Program-made: the position numbers and the translations under genes
Notes under the pieces: generated by a model
Database searches by the model: none
Seen by the model: the letters and a program-made list of their open reading frames with translations, nothing else
What the model was told of the DNA's origin: nothing
Origin: DASSKP01 sp035695045
Lineage (GTDB): Bacteria > Actinomycetota > Actinomycetes > JAFAQI01
Assembly (NCBI GenBank): GCA_035695045.1
Contig: DASSEX010000085.1
Span: forward strand, 1 to 64,000
Reading direction: 5' to 3'
Length of the DNA stretch: 64,000 bases
Shown here: positions 15,583-24,636 of the stretch, piece after piece
Layout of the letters: each line of letters begins with the position of its first letter
How positions within the stretch are numbered: position 1 is the first letter of the stretch

Positions 15583-16389
15583 ATGAGCGGCTGGAGATCG
15601 GCGCTCTTCGTACCCGTCGTCGTGAGCACCGCCCTCGCCTGCGGGACCGGCAGCTCGGTCGACGGCACGTCGCAACCACGACCATCGGTGACCCAGCCAG
15701 GGGAGACGATCTCGCCGTCGGCTCCGGCCTCCCCGTCCGCCACGGTCTCGCCGGCGTCCCCCTCTGCTGCTCCGTCGGCCCCGCGGCAGACCGATCGGCT
15801 GCTGCGCTTCGGTGACCGTGGCCCGGCGGTGCTGCGGCTTCAGCAGAAGCTGGTAGGACTCGGCTACTGGCTCGGCAAGCCCGACGCGGTCTTCGGTGGC
15901 GAGACGGAGCAAGCCGTCTACGCCCTGCAGCACGCGGCCGGCATCAGCGTGGACGGAGTGGTCGGGCGCGCAACCCTCGCCGCGCTCGCACGGCGGACGC
16001 AACCGTCGGCCCGCACCAGCGCAGGTGACGCGTTGGAGATCGACGTCCCGCACCAGCTCCTGCTCGTCGTCGTCGGCGGCCGGGTGCAGTGGGTCCTGCA
16101 CGTGTCGACCGGCGGCGAGTACGTGTACGTCGACCGCGGCGGGACCTACCGGGCGACGACGCCACGCGGGCGCTTCCACATCGAGCGGATGGTCGACGGC
16201 TGGGACCACTCGACCCTCGGCTGGCTCTGGCGGCCCGCTTACTTCGTCGGCGGCTACGCCCTGCACGGATACCTCGAGGTGCCGCCCTATCCGGCATCGC
16301 ACGGATGCGTCCGGGTCGGCATGGCCGCCATGAACTGGCTCTGGGACTCGGGAATCGCGAAGGTCGGACAACCGATGTGGGTGTACTGA
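15583..16389 (+). CDS. L,D-transpeptidase with peptidoglycan-binding domain
   Basis: A 268-residue exported protein, probably a lipoprotein (ALAC). A Ser/Pro-rich linker follows, then a PG-binding-1 domain (about 70-128; LRFGDRGPAVLRLQQKL) and a C-terminal YkuD catalytic domain with HG and SHGCVRVG (catalytic Cys242). It forms 3-3 cross-links in peptidoglycan, a modification linked to non-growing cells in mycobacteria. GGGAGGTG precedes the ATG. It overlaps the polysaccharide deacetylase start by one base. Confidence 0.9.
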   Translation: MSGWRSALFVPVVVSTALACGTGSSVDGTSQPRPSVTQPGETISPSAPASPSATVSPASPSAAPSAPRQTDRLLRFGDRGPAVLRLQQKLVGLGYWLGKPDAVFGGETEQAVYALQHAAGISVDGVVGRATLAALARRTQPSARTSAGDALEIDVPHQLLLVVVGGRVQWVLHVSTGGEYVYVDRGGTYRATTPRGRFHIERMVDGWDHSTLGWLWRPAYFVGGYALHGYLEVPPYPASHGCVRVGMAAMNWLWDSGIAKVGQPMWVY

Positions 16390-17135
16390 TGATGCGCAGG
16401 CGGATCACTGCGGTGGCGGTGGCGACGTACCTGCTCGCGGGGTTGGCGGCGGTGCCCGCCGTTGCGGATGAGCTACGGCTCGGCGTGAGCCCCCCGCGTC
16501 TCGTGCTCAACAGCTGCCCGGACCCCGCCCTGGTCGTGCGATCGCGGGCGCCCGGCACCGGTCGGACGGTGGCACTGACCTTCGACGACGGCCCCGGCCG
16601 GAGCACGACGTCGATCCTGAACGTCCTCGAGCAACGAGGCGTGCGCGCGACGTTCTTCAATCTCGGCGTCAACCTGGCGAATCACCTGGCACCACTTCAG
16701 CGCGAGGTTCGTCTCGGGGAGACGATCGGCAACCACACCTGGGACCACCCGCAGATGGACCTGCTGACGGCGTATGCGCAAGCGCGCGAGATCGACCGCA
16801 CCTCGGCCGCTCTCGAGCGACTCGTCGGTGTGCGGCCGTGCCTCTTCCGGCCGCCTTACGGCGAGTACAACGCGACGACACTTCGCCTTGCCACGGCACG
16901 CGACCTGGGGTTCTGGACGTGGTCCGTCGATCCCGAGGACTGGAAGGCGCAGGGTTCATCCTCCACCTACTGGGTTCGCCGCATCGTCTCGCGGGCGAGG
17001 GCAGGGCTCACCCAGCTGCATCCGGTCATCCTTCTGCACAACTCGACCGCCGGAAACCCTGCGACCGTCGCCGCGCTGCCGCAGATCATCACTGCGTATC
17101 AGAGTGCCGGTTATCGCTTCGTGCGGTTGCGTTGA
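16389..17135 (+). CDS. Polysaccharide (peptidoglycan) deacetylase, secreted
   Basis: A 248-residue NodB-type deacetylase with a Sec signal. All motifs are present: TFDDGP (catalytic and metal Asp), NHTWDHP (two metal His) and RPPYGEYN, plus a late LLHNSTAG. It probably removes N-acetyl groups from peptidoglycan. The TGATG junction couples it to the L,D-transpeptidase, so the pair would modify the wall together. Confidence 0.9.
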   Translation: MMRRRITAVAVATYLLAGLAAVPAVADELRLGVSPPRLVLNSCPDPALVVRSRAPGTGRTVALTFDDGPGRSTTSILNVLEQRGVRATFFNLGVNLANHLAPLQREVRLGETIGNHTWDHPQMDLLTAYAQAREIDRTSAALERLVGVRPCLFRPPYGEYNATTLRLATARDLGFWTWSVDPEDWKAQGSSSTYWVRRIVSRARAGLTQLHPVILLHNSTAGNPATVAALPQIITAYQSAGYRFVRLR

Positions 17136-17166
17136 CCATGTGCGCGTACGTGGACCGGAGGACAGA

Positions 17167-18555
17167 ATGAGCCCCGTGCCCGCCGGCCTGGATTTCCTCG
17201 GGGGCGCCGGCACGGTCACCGGCAGCAAGTTCCTCGTGACCGCCGGCGGCACTCAGGTGCTCGTCGACTGCGGGCTGTTCCAAGGTCTGCGCGAGCTACG
17301 GCGACGCAACTGGGACCCGTTCCCGCGGCCGCCGGGCGACATCGACGCCGCGGTCATCAGTCACGCGCACCTCGACCACAGTGGGTACCTCCCGGCCCTC
17401 GTCCGCGACGGCTTCAGCGGTCCGATCTACCTGAGCTCCGGGACCGCTGCACTGGCCGACATCGTGCTGACCGACAGCGCGCATCTGCTTGCCGAGGACG
17501 CGGAGCATGCGCGGGTTCACGGCTACTCGAAGCACGACCCGCCGCTGCCTCTCTACACGGACGCGGACGTAGATGCCGCTGTCGCGTTGTTCCGGCCGGT
17601 TGCCTTCGGTGCATCGGTCACCGTCGGACCGGACCTGGCCGCGGAGCTGCAGCCGGCGGGTCACATCCTCGGATCGGCGTCGGTGCTGCTCACGCCGGCT
17701 GACGGTCCACGCGTGCTGTTCTCCGGCGACCTCGGCCGTAACCGGCATCCACTGCTGCGTCCCCCGCCGCCGCCACCCGAGGCGGACACGATCGTCGTCG
17801 AGTCGACGTACGGAAACCGGCAGCATGATCGCGACGAGGACCATGACCGGCTCGCCGACGCGATCCGGCGCACCGTGGCGCGGGGCGGCTCTGTCGTCAT
17901 CCCCGCCTTCGCGGTGGACCGCACCGAGGTCATCCTCATGAGCCTGCGCGAGCTCCGCCGTGCCGATGCGATCCCGGACATCCCCATCTACGTCGACAGC
18001 CCGATGGCGCTGGCCGCTCTGCGGGTGTATCGCGAGGCCATTCGCCGGCACGATCCGGAGCTGCGCGATGACCTTCCGGCCGTAGACCCGTTCGACCCGG
18101 GCAACGTGCACGAGCTGCGGACCGCGGCGGAGTCCAAGACGATCAACAACCCGCGCTGGCCGTGCCTGATCATCTCTGCGTCGGGCATGGCGACGGGAGG
18201 GCGGGTGCTGCAACATCTCGAGTCGCTCATGCCGGAAGCACGCAACACCGTCGTCCTCGCCGGCTACCAGGCCGTGGGCACCCGCGGGCGTGACCTGCTC
18301 GACGGCGCACGCTCGGTCAAGCTGCACGGCCGGAACGTGCCGGTGCGTGCCGAGATCGTCAACGTGCCGTTCTTCTCGGTGCACGCCGACGCCGGCGAGA
18401 TCGTCGACTGGCTGCGTAGGGCCCCGCGGCCGCCGTCGAGCTGCTACGTCGTGCACGGCGAGCCGGAAGCGGCGGATGCGATGGCGGGCCGTATCCGTGG
18501 CGAGCTCGGCTGGTCGGTCACCGTGGCGTCCCTCGGCCAGCACGTCCGGCTCTGA
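17167..18555 (+). CDS. MBL-fold / beta-CASP nuclease-like protein
   Basis: A 462-residue metallo-beta-lactamase-fold protein with a beta-CASP insert, the type of CPSF73-like and YsgH-like RNA exonucleases. Motifs seen: GGAGTVTGSKFLV, the zinc motif SHAHLDHSGYLP, GHILGSAS, FSGDLGR, ASGMATGGR and a final FSVHAD plus VVHGE. All metal ligands are present. Probable RNA-processing enzyme; the exact substrate is unknown. It follows the wall enzymes by 31 bases. Confidence 0.88.
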   Translation: MSPVPAGLDFLGGAGTVTGSKFLVTAGGTQVLVDCGLFQGLRELRRRNWDPFPRPPGDIDAAVISHAHLDHSGYLPALVRDGFSGPIYLSSGTAALADIVLTDSAHLLAEDAEHARVHGYSKHDPPLPLYTDADVDAAVALFRPVAFGASVTVGPDLAAELQPAGHILGSASVLLTPADGPRVLFSGDLGRNRHPLLRPPPPPPEADTIVVESTYGNRQHDRDEDHDRLADAIRRTVARGGSVVIPAFAVDRTEVILMSLRELRRADAIPDIPIYVDSPMALAALRVYREAIRRHDPELRDDLPAVDPFDPGNVHELRTAAESKTINNPRWPCLIISASGMATGGRVLQHLESLMPEARNTVVLAGYQAVGTRGRDLLDGARSVKLHGRNVPVRAEIVNVPFFSVHADAGEIVDWLRRAPRPPSSCYVVHGEPEAADAMAGRIRGELGWSVTVASLGQHVRL

Positions 18556-18574
18556 ACCGAGCCGCACGTAACTG

Positions 18575-18589
18575 AGGCCCTAAGCCTCT
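18575..18589 (+). promoter_or_regulatory. DosR-box-like palindrome upstream of stress gene
   Basis: AGGCCCTAAGCCTCT lies 68 bases before the universal stress gene start. The same form (GGACCTAmGCCTCT) recurs at 27101 and 35911. GAGGC/GCCTC could also form a 5-base hairpin, so a weak terminator of the preceding gene is an alternative reading. Confidence 0.45.
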
Positions 18590-18657
18590 GTCCGCGGGAT
18601 GGCCTCACCTCGGACGCTGGTGTTGTACGAAGCGACAGAGAAGACGAGGTGGGACAG

Positions 18658-19116
18658 ATGAGCGGGATCGTCGTCGGGCTCGAGGACGCGCCGGACGCGA
18701 TGAGCGCGCTGGACTGGGCCCTCACCGAGGCTGCCGAGCGTCACGAGCCGTTGACCGTGGTCAGTGTCGTGAACGACCTGCCTGTCGCAACGCCGGGTTT
18801 CTACGCCAGCGACGCGGCGGGTCACGTGCACGACGTACGCCGTTCCACCCGAAGCTGGGCCGATCGCGTCGTGAAGTCGACGGTCGCCCGGCACCGGGAC
18901 GTGGCGGGCGTCTCCGTGAAGGTGAAGGTCGTCGGAGGTAGCCCCGCGAAGGTGCTGACCGACATGTCACGGGACGCGTCGATGGTCGTCGTCGGAAGGC
19001 GGGGATCCAACCCCGTCAGCCGCTTGCTGCTGGGATCGGTGAGCAGCACTGTCGTGCACCACGCAGAGTGCCCGGTGGTCGTCGTACCGGAGGAGGGGTC
19101 AGGTCATGAAGGCTGA
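18658..19116 (+). CDS. Universal stress protein, single domain
   Basis: A 152-residue Usp-family protein with the ATP-binding pattern VVGRRGSN-PVSRLLLGSVSSTVVHHAECPVVVV (G-2x-G-9x-G-S type). N-terminal GIVVGLED replaces the more usual VGxDGS. GAGGTGGG precedes the ATG. Usp proteins bind ATP and are typical DosR-regulon members. It overlaps the DUF1918 gene by 11 bases. Confidence 0.92.
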   Translation: MSGIVVGLEDAPDAMSALDWALTEAAERHEPLTVVSVVNDLPVATPGFYASDAAGHVHDVRRSTRSWADRVVKSTVARHRDVAGVSVKVKVVGGSPAKVLTDMSRDASMVVVGRRGSNPVSRLLLGSVSSTVVHHAECPVVVVPEEGSGHEG

Positions 19117-19309
19117 GGCAGGCGACCGCATCATCGTCCGCTCCACACACGTCGGCGAGCCGGACCGCGACGGGGAGATCCTCGAGGTGCACGGACCCGA
19201 CGGTGGGCCGCCGTATCTCGTCCGGTGGTCGGAGGACGGGCATGAAGGCCTGCTCTTCCCGGGGCCGGACACCCTGATCCACCACCACGGCGAGGTGCAG
19301 CGCGCCTGA
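19106..19309 (+). CDS. DUF1918 protein
   Basis: A 67-residue protein matching the DUF1918 family: KAEAGDRIIVRSTHVGEPDRDGEI, the conserved PPYLVRWSEDGHEGLLFPGPD and an HH-containing end. Probably a small SH3-like beta barrel. Function unknown. It is translationally coupled to the stress protein gene, a common pairing in actinobacteria. Confidence 0.88.
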   Translation: MKAEAGDRIIVRSTHVGEPDRDGEILEVHGPDGGPPYLVRWSEDGHEGLLFPGPDTLIHHHGEVQRA

Positions 19310-19340
19310 GCGCACAGCCGCCGCCGATCGACGCGCCGGG

Positions 19341-19517
19341 TCAGCGGCGCATCAGCTGGAAGCTCTCGAAGAACTCGCAGCGACCGCGGTGCTTCGCGCG
19401 CCGGTAGCAGCGCCGCCGTCCGCTGACGTCGCAGCGACCGCAGTAGCCGAGGGCGCGCAGCGCCGCGTCGATCTCGACACGCCGCGGACGTGACATGGCG
19501 GGTCGTCGCCGCTTCAT
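19341..19517 (-). CDS. Small four-cysteine basic protein
   Basis: A 58-residue, very basic protein with cysteines spaced C-x2-C-x7-C-x9-C (CGRCDVSGRRRC, then RGRC), which could bind zinc. Its ATG overlaps the stop of the solute-binding-protein gene as ATGA, so it is probably translated with it. A second in-frame ATG at 19496 gives a 51-residue version. No family recognised. Confidence 0.5.
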   Translation of the reverse strand: MKRRRPAMSRPRRVEIDAALRALGYCGRCDVSGRRRCYRRAKHRGRCEFFESFQLMRR

Positions 19518-20857
19518 GGCCGGTAGCCGATGTCCGGGACGACGAAGCAGTTGCGCTTCATGTCCGCCACCTGTTCGGCCCAACCGCCCCTTCCGCCGTT
19601 CATCGTGTCCTCCCAGCGCGCGACGTTCACGCAGGCGAGGTGCCGTGTGAGCTGGGCAGGGCCGACCGTGAAGGTGCGGGGGAGGAGCAGGCCGCGCGCG
19701 TCGTACGGCACGGCCCGGCCCATGTAGCGCTCGACACACGCGCGCGTGAGGTTCTTTCCGCAGGAGGCGGCCGCGTCGGCGAACCACTGAGCCCCCGCCC
19801 ATCCCTCGAGGGCCCACGCCGACATCGTCCCCGGCTCGTCCCATCCGAGCCGCGCCATCGCCTGCCGGAACCGTTGCACCTCCGGCACGCCGGCGGCGTC
19901 GAAGCTGCGGACGCCCCCGGTGACGTAGAGCGAGTTGCGGCAGCGCGGGCTGTCCCGGTAGTCACTGAGGACGTCGGCGTTCCAGGCCTGGGTGGTGCTG
20001 ACCTTCGCCCTGACGAACAGGCGGTTCTCATCCATCGCCTTGCACAACCGCTCGTTGCCCAGCCGGTCGATCGCGTCGTAGACGTACCGGACGCCGGCCT
20101 GCCGGAACTTGATGGCCACCGAGTCGTAGTCCGGCAGTGCGAAGTTGACCTGCGCTCGTACGACGGTGTAGCCCTCGGTCCGCAAGCCGCGCGTGAGCGA
20201 GTCCGCATAAGCCTTCGACGACAACTCGTTGAAGTAGACGACGCCGGCGCGCAGCGGGTCCCCGGGGAACCGGTCCTTGAAGAAGCGGTACGTCTCTGTG
20301 CCGCCACGGAGCTGTCCGTGCCATCCGATCTCGCCGTTGCGTGGGTAGCTCTCACCCGTGACGTCCCAAAGGTGCGGGTACTTCGTGTAGGCCAGATCGA
20401 TCGGCTGTGCACCGATGTCGGGCACTGCCGCGTCGTTGACCGTCTTCGCGCCCGCGTAGTCGAGGATGGCCGACGACACCAGAGCGAACACCCTGTCCTG
20501 CTCGATGAGTCGGTGCACACAGCTGACGTTCTCGGCGCCGTTGCCCTTGTCGTCGCAGACCTTGAGCACGAGTCGCCGCCCGTTGATGCCGCCACTGCGG
20601 TTGACGTCGTCGATGAATGCGCGAAGACCGTAGCTCGGGCCGGCAAACGCGGCCGGGTCGAACAAGTTCGTCAGGCTGGCGATCGTCCCGATGGTGATCG
20701 AGGTCGACGTCACGCCGTTCACGGACGCGCCCGGCGACGCAGTCGGCGATGCCGGGAGAGACCCGGACGAGGTGAACGCGGAGTCGGGCAGTCGCGTCCC
20801 GCACGCGGCACCGGCCACGAGCATCGCGGCTGCGGCCACGGCGATCCTCGTCCTCAT
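19514..20857 (-). CDS. Periplasmic solute-binding lipoprotein, branched-chain amino acid type
   Basis: A 447-residue protein with a lipoprotein signal (LVAGAAC) and a type I periplasmic-binding fold: TIGTIASLTNLFDPA, the VNRSGGINGRRLVL signature of LivJ-like proteins, then two alternating Rossmann halves. Ten or so cysteines in the mature part suggest disulfides. GGAAAGG precedes the ATG. No ABC permease or ATPase gene of this type is nearby, so it may act as an orphan receptor or serve a distant transporter. Confidence 0.85.
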   Translation of the reverse strand: MRTRIAVAAAAMLVAGAACGTRLPDSAFTSSGSLPASPTASPGASVNGVTSTSITIGTIASLTNLFDPAAFAGPSYGLRAFIDDVNRSGGINGRRLVLKVCDDKGNGAENVSCVHRLIEQDRVFALVSSAILDYAGAKTVNDAAVPDIGAQPIDLAYTKYPHLWDVTGESYPRNGEIGWHGQLRGGTETYRFFKDRFPGDPLRAGVVYFNELSSKAYADSLTRGLRTEGYTVVRAQVNFALPDYDSVAIKFRQAGVRYVYDAIDRLGNERLCKAMDENRLFVRAKVSTTQAWNADVLSDYRDSPRCRNSLYVTGGVRSFDAAGVPEVQRFRQAMARLGWDEPGTMSAWALEGWAGAQWFADAAASCGKNLTRACVERYMGRAVPYDARGLLLPRTFTVGPAQLTRHLACVNVARWEDTMNGGRGGWAEQVADMKRNCFVVPDIGYRP

Positions 20858-20892
20858 CCTTTCCGTGTACCTGTGGCGTCGCGGCGACGGTA

Positions 20893-20924
20893 GGGGCGAA
20901 TGGCCCATCCGGGACCATCGACCC
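20893..20924 (+). promoter_or_regulatory. Tandem DosR-box-like sites before the CtpF-like ATPase
   Basis: GGGGCGAATGGCCC (20893-20906) and GGGACCATCGACCC (20911-20924) lie 18 bases apart, each one or two changes from GGGAC-4-GTCCC. They are 54 and 36 bases before the chosen GTG start. ctpF is a DosR target in M. tuberculosis. Confidence 0.5.
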
Positions 20925-20960
20925 TGGCAGCGTCGGCGCCGGGCTGCCCATGGTGGGGCA

Positions 20961-23699
20961 GTGGTCGAGCTGTGGGACGGCGCACGCGACGCGGAAGCAC
21001 GCTCCGCGGAGCCGCCCGGGCTCGACATCGAGGTCCAGGTCGCCGATGCCGGCGAACCCCTTCCCGCCTTCCTGCGTCGACTGCGGACCTCCGCGAACGG
21101 GCTGTCGGACAGGGAGGCTCACCGCCGGCTCCTGCAGGTCGGTCCGAACATGCTGCCTCCGCCTGCGGGGTCCCGTTGGCTGAGGGATCTCTCCGACCAG
21201 CTGGTCCACCCGCTCGCCCTGGTTCTCTGGGCCGCAGCAGCGCTGGCGTGGTTGTCGGGCACCCACGGCATCGCTGCGGCGATCGTCGCCGTCATCGTGG
21301 TCAACGCCCTCTTCGCGTTCGTGCAGGAACAGCAGGCGGAGCGCGCTGCCGAGGCGCTCAACTCGCTGCTGCCTGCGTCGTCCGTCGTCATTCGTGACGG
21401 TGTCTCCTGCTCGGTCGCTGCCGCCGAGCTCGTGCCGGGCGACCTCCTCGTCATCGAGGAAGGCGACCGGATCAGTGCCGACGCGCGCCTGGTCTCCGGC
21501 GACCTCGAAGTGGACATGTCGGCCGTCACCGGTGAGTCGATGCCGGTCGACCGCTCGGCCGGGCCTTCGGCGGGCGGCACAGGCAGATGGATGAGCCAGA
21601 CCAACCTCGTGCTGTCCGGGACGCTGTGCACAGCGGGGGAAGCCCGGGCACTCGTCTTCGCGACGGGCAGCCACACCGAGCTCGGCCGGATCGCCGCACT
21701 GTCCCAACGGGTGACGCGCGACCGCAGCCCGCTGGAGCGCCAGGTGCGCACGGTCGCCTGGCTCATCGCCGCCGTGGGGACCGTCGTCGGCGCCCTCTTC
21801 ATGCCGCTCGGCCTGCTGGCCGGGCTGTCGGCGCACGACTCGTTCCTCTTTGCCGTCGGGCTTCTCGTGGCCAACGTGCCGGAGGGACTGCTGCCGACGA
21901 TCACCCTGGCCCTGGCCGTCGGCGTGCGCAGCCTGGCCGGGCGAGGTGCGGTGGTGAAGCGGCTCAGCGCCGTCGAGACGCTCGGTGCGACGACGGTGAT
22001 CTGCACCGACAAGACCGGCACGTTGACGCTGAACCGGATGGCCGTCGTGCGGATGTGGACGCCGGCCACCGGCCCCGTCGCCCCGGGCGCCCCGGGTGCC
22101 GAGCCGCTCGTCGCCGCGATCGCCGCGTGTTCCACCGTCGTGGAGACCGCCGAAGGACCGACGAGTGCGGATGCGACCGAGCTGGCTCTCTTCGAGCTGA
22201 CGGCTCCGGGCGATCGCCGCCGCCTCGTCGAAGAGCGGGACGCAGCGCGGGTGGCCCTTTTCCGCTTCAGCTCGGAGCGCCGGAGGATGTCCGTCGTCCA
22301 GCGCGAGGACGCCGCCTTCGCGATCTACGCGAAGGGTGCGGTCGAGGCGGTCTTGCCGAGATGCGCCGATGTCGTCGGCACGGATGTCGCAGCGCTGCCC
22401 ACCGACGGCGCCGCAGCGGCGCGCGACGTCGCGGATGACATGGCGCGGGACGGTCTACGTGTGCTCGCGATCGCGTCGCGCCGCGAGCTGACGGTCGTCG
22501 CCGATGCGGATGCAGCGGAGCGCGATCTCGTTCTGCTCGGCGTCGTCGGGCTGCTGGACCCACCTCGGCCCGAGGTGCCCGCTGCGATCGCGGCATGTCA
22601 CGACGCCGGCATCAGGATTCACGTCGTCACGGGCGACAACGGCGCGACCGCCGCCCACATTGCGCGCGACGTGGGTATCGGACGCGACGGGCTGGTGGTC
22701 ATCTCCGGTGACGAGCTGGATGCCATGACCGAGCCCGAGCTCGACGAAGTGCTCGCCCGGGACGCCGAGATCGTCTTCGCGCGTAGCTCTCCGGAGGCGA
22801 AGCTTCGCATCGCGGACGCGCTGCGCGCGCTCGGTCACGTCGTTGCCATGACGGGTGACGGCGTGAACGACGCGCCCGCACTGCACCGGGCGGACATCGG
22901 TGTCGCCATGGGGTTGAGCGGCACCGACGTGGCCCGCGAGTCGGCGACGATGGTGCTGACCGACGACAACTTCGCGACGATCGCGGCAGCTGTCGAGGAG
23001 GGCCGTCGGGTCTACGCCAACGTACGGAAGTTCATCCTCTACATCTTCGCCCACGCGACTCCGGAGATCGTCCCGTTCCTCGTCTTCGCGTTGGCCGGGG
23101 GGCTGGTCCCGCTGCCGTTGACGGTCGTCCAGATCCTCGCGATCGACCTCGGCACGGAGACGTTGCCGGCGCTCGCTTTGGGACGCGAGGGCGCCGAGCC
23201 GGGGACGATGTCCGCGCCGCCGCGGCCGCGCTCGGAGAACGTCGTCACCCGTCCGCTTCTCACCCGCGCGTGGCTGCTCCTCGGTGGTGTCTCCGCCGCA
23301 CTGGTGTGCGGGGCGTTCTTCCTCACCCTCCAACACGTCGGCTGGCATCCGGGCGCAGCGACCGGCCGCTCCTCGCCCCTGCACCACGGCTATCAGGAGG
23401 CGACGACGGCGACCTTCGTCGGGATCGTCGCCTGCCAGCTCGGGACCGCATGGGCTGCCCGCCGCGACCGAGCCCGCATCCGGGACATGGGCATCTGGAG
23501 CAACCGCCTGCTTCTCGCCGGTGTCGCGTTCGAGGTCGGGTTCACGGCGGCGGTCGTGACGCTGCCCGGACTGAGCGGTCTCCTCGGCATGGCGGTGCCG
23601 CCTCCGCTGACCCTCGCCGTCATCGCGACGTTCCCTTTCATCGTCTGGGCTGCGGACGAGCTGCGGCGCCGGCTGGCAACGCGGGACCTCCGGCCCTAG
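20961..23699 (+). CDS. P-type cation ATPase, CtpF-like (P2 type)
   Basis: A 912-residue P2-type ATPase. It has a cation-ATPase N domain, the actuator motif TGES (about 190-193), the membrane motif VPEGLLPT (about 306-313), phosphorylation Asp350 in CTDKTGTLT, KGAVE in the nucleotide domain and TGDGVNDAPAL in the hinge. The C-terminal membrane domain is complete. The family moves Ca2+, Na+/K+ or similar ions. The GTG at 20961, after GGTGGGG, was chosen because earlier in-frame starts overlap the divergent binding-protein gene and the DosR-like sites. Confidence 0.9.
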   Translation: MVELWDGARDAEARSAEPPGLDIEVQVADAGEPLPAFLRRLRTSANGLSDREAHRRLLQVGPNMLPPPAGSRWLRDLSDQLVHPLALVLWAAAALAWLSGTHGIAAAIVAVIVVNALFAFVQEQQAERAAEALNSLLPASSVVIRDGVSCSVAAAELVPGDLLVIEEGDRISADARLVSGDLEVDMSAVTGESMPVDRSAGPSAGGTGRWMSQTNLVLSGTLCTAGEARALVFATGSHTELGRIAALSQRVTRDRSPLERQVRTVAWLIAAVGTVVGALFMPLGLLAGLSAHDSFLFAVGLLVANVPEGLLPTITLALAVGVRSLAGRGAVVKRLSAVETLGATTVICTDKTGTLTLNRMAVVRMWTPATGPVAPGAPGAEPLVAAIAACSTVVETAEGPTSADATELALFELTAPGDRRRLVEERDAARVALFRFSSERRRMSVVQREDAAFAIYAKGAVEAVLPRCADVVGTDVAALPTDGAAAARDVADDMARDGLRVLAIASRRELTVVADADAAERDLVLLGVVGLLDPPRPEVPAAIAACHDAGIRIHVVTGDNGATAAHIARDVGIGRDGLVVISGDELDAMTEPELDEVLARDAEIVFARSSPEAKLRIADALRALGHVVAMTGDGVNDAPALHRADIGVAMGLSGTDVARESATMVLTDDNFATIAAAVEEGRRVYANVRKFILYIFAHATPEIVPFLVFALAGGLVPLPLTVVQILAIDLGTETLPALALGREGAEPGTMSAPPRPRSENVVTRPLLTRAWLLLGGVSAALVCGAFFLTLQHVGWHPGAATGRSSPLHHGYQEATTATFVGIVACQLGTAWAARRDRARIRDMGIWSNRLLLAGVAFEVGFTAAVVTLPGLSGLLGMAVPPPLTLAVIATFPFIVWAADELRRRLATRDLRP

Positions 23700-23749
23700 C
23701 ACTCGTCGCCACACCGGTCCAGCGTGGAAGTCGTTCGGGGAGGTGTGCG

Positions 23750-24619
23750 ATGACTCTGCAGCGACCTTCGATTCTCGTCGGGTGCGACGGGTCACCCGAG
23801 TCCGAAACGGCGCTTGGTTGGGCCGCCGAACACGCACGCGTCACGGGGGGAAGCCTCCGTCTCCTGACCACGTGGGAATGGCCGACGTTCCAGGGTGCGC
23901 CGATCACGTATGGCCGGTGGGACCCCGAGGCCGACTGCCGGGCACGACTCGCGCGGCTGCGGGAGGAGTCGGAGCTTCCGGCCGAGCGGGTGATGACCGA
24001 GGTGCTGCGCGGCCACCCCGCGCACCATCTGGTCGAGCGCGCGAAGGACGCCGACCTGCTCGTCGTCGGCACCCACGGGATGGGGGCCGTCTCCCGGCTG
24101 CTGCTGGGATCGGTGTCGACGTACTGCGCCAGTCACTCCACCGTGCCGGTCGCGATGGTGCGGCCCCGCCGCCCGCGGGCCCGGGGCGTGCTGGTCGGTG
24201 TCGACGATTCCGAGAACGCCCGCAGTGCCCTGCGCTGGGCGATGGACTATGCCGATCAGACCGGCCAGCGGTTGACGGTGCTCACCGTCGTGGAGCCGCT
24301 GGCCCTTCCCGTCGGGCCGGGGTTCCCCGCTGCGCTGACGTATCCGTCGGCGACGATCCACCGGGAGGCGCGCCACGCGCTGCGCGAGCTCCTCGCCAAG
24401 GAGGTGGCCGACCGTGGGCGCGAGGTCGCGGCGGGTGTCACGATCCGGGTGCTCGACGGGCATCCGGCGCACGTGCTGGCGTGGGAGTCGAAGCGCGCCA
24501 ACGTGACGGTCGCGGGGCGGCGCGGCGCCGGTGGCCTGCACCGGCTCGTCGTCGGGTCGGTCGCGACTGCTCTCGCTCACCACGGCGAGTCGACCGTCGT
24601 GCTCACGCCGAGCATCTAG
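23750..24619 (+). CDS. Universal stress protein, two domains
   Basis: A 289-residue tandem Usp. Domain 1 (about 6-140) has VGCDGSPES and GTHGMGAVSRLLLGSVSTYCASH. Domain 2 (about 146-288) has VGVDDSENA and GRRGAGGLHRLVVGSVATALAHH. Both ATP loops are intact. GGGAGGTG precedes the ATG. It follows the CtpF-like ATPase by 50 bases, mirroring the Rv1996/Rv1997 pairing in M. tuberculosis. Confidence 0.93.
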   Translation: MTLQRPSILVGCDGSPESETALGWAAEHARVTGGSLRLLTTWEWPTFQGAPITYGRWDPEADCRARLARLREESELPAERVMTEVLRGHPAHHLVERAKDADLLVVGTHGMGAVSRLLLGSVSTYCASHSTVPVAMVRPRRPRARGVLVGVDDSENARSALRWAMDYADQTGQRLTVLTVVEPLALPVGPGFPAALTYPSATIHREARHALRELLAKEVADRGREVAAGVTIRVLDGHPAHVLAWESKRANVTVAGRRGAGGLHRLVVGSVATALAHHGESTVVLTPSI

Positions 24620-24636
24620 AGCCGGCGGAGCTCCCG

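Noticed and set aside
20352..21836. Long minus-strand open frame of 494 codons
   Set aside because: It lies antisense to the solute-binding and P-type ATPase genes, its translation is Arg/Gly/Asp-rich without any motif, and both real genes have complete domains and good starts.
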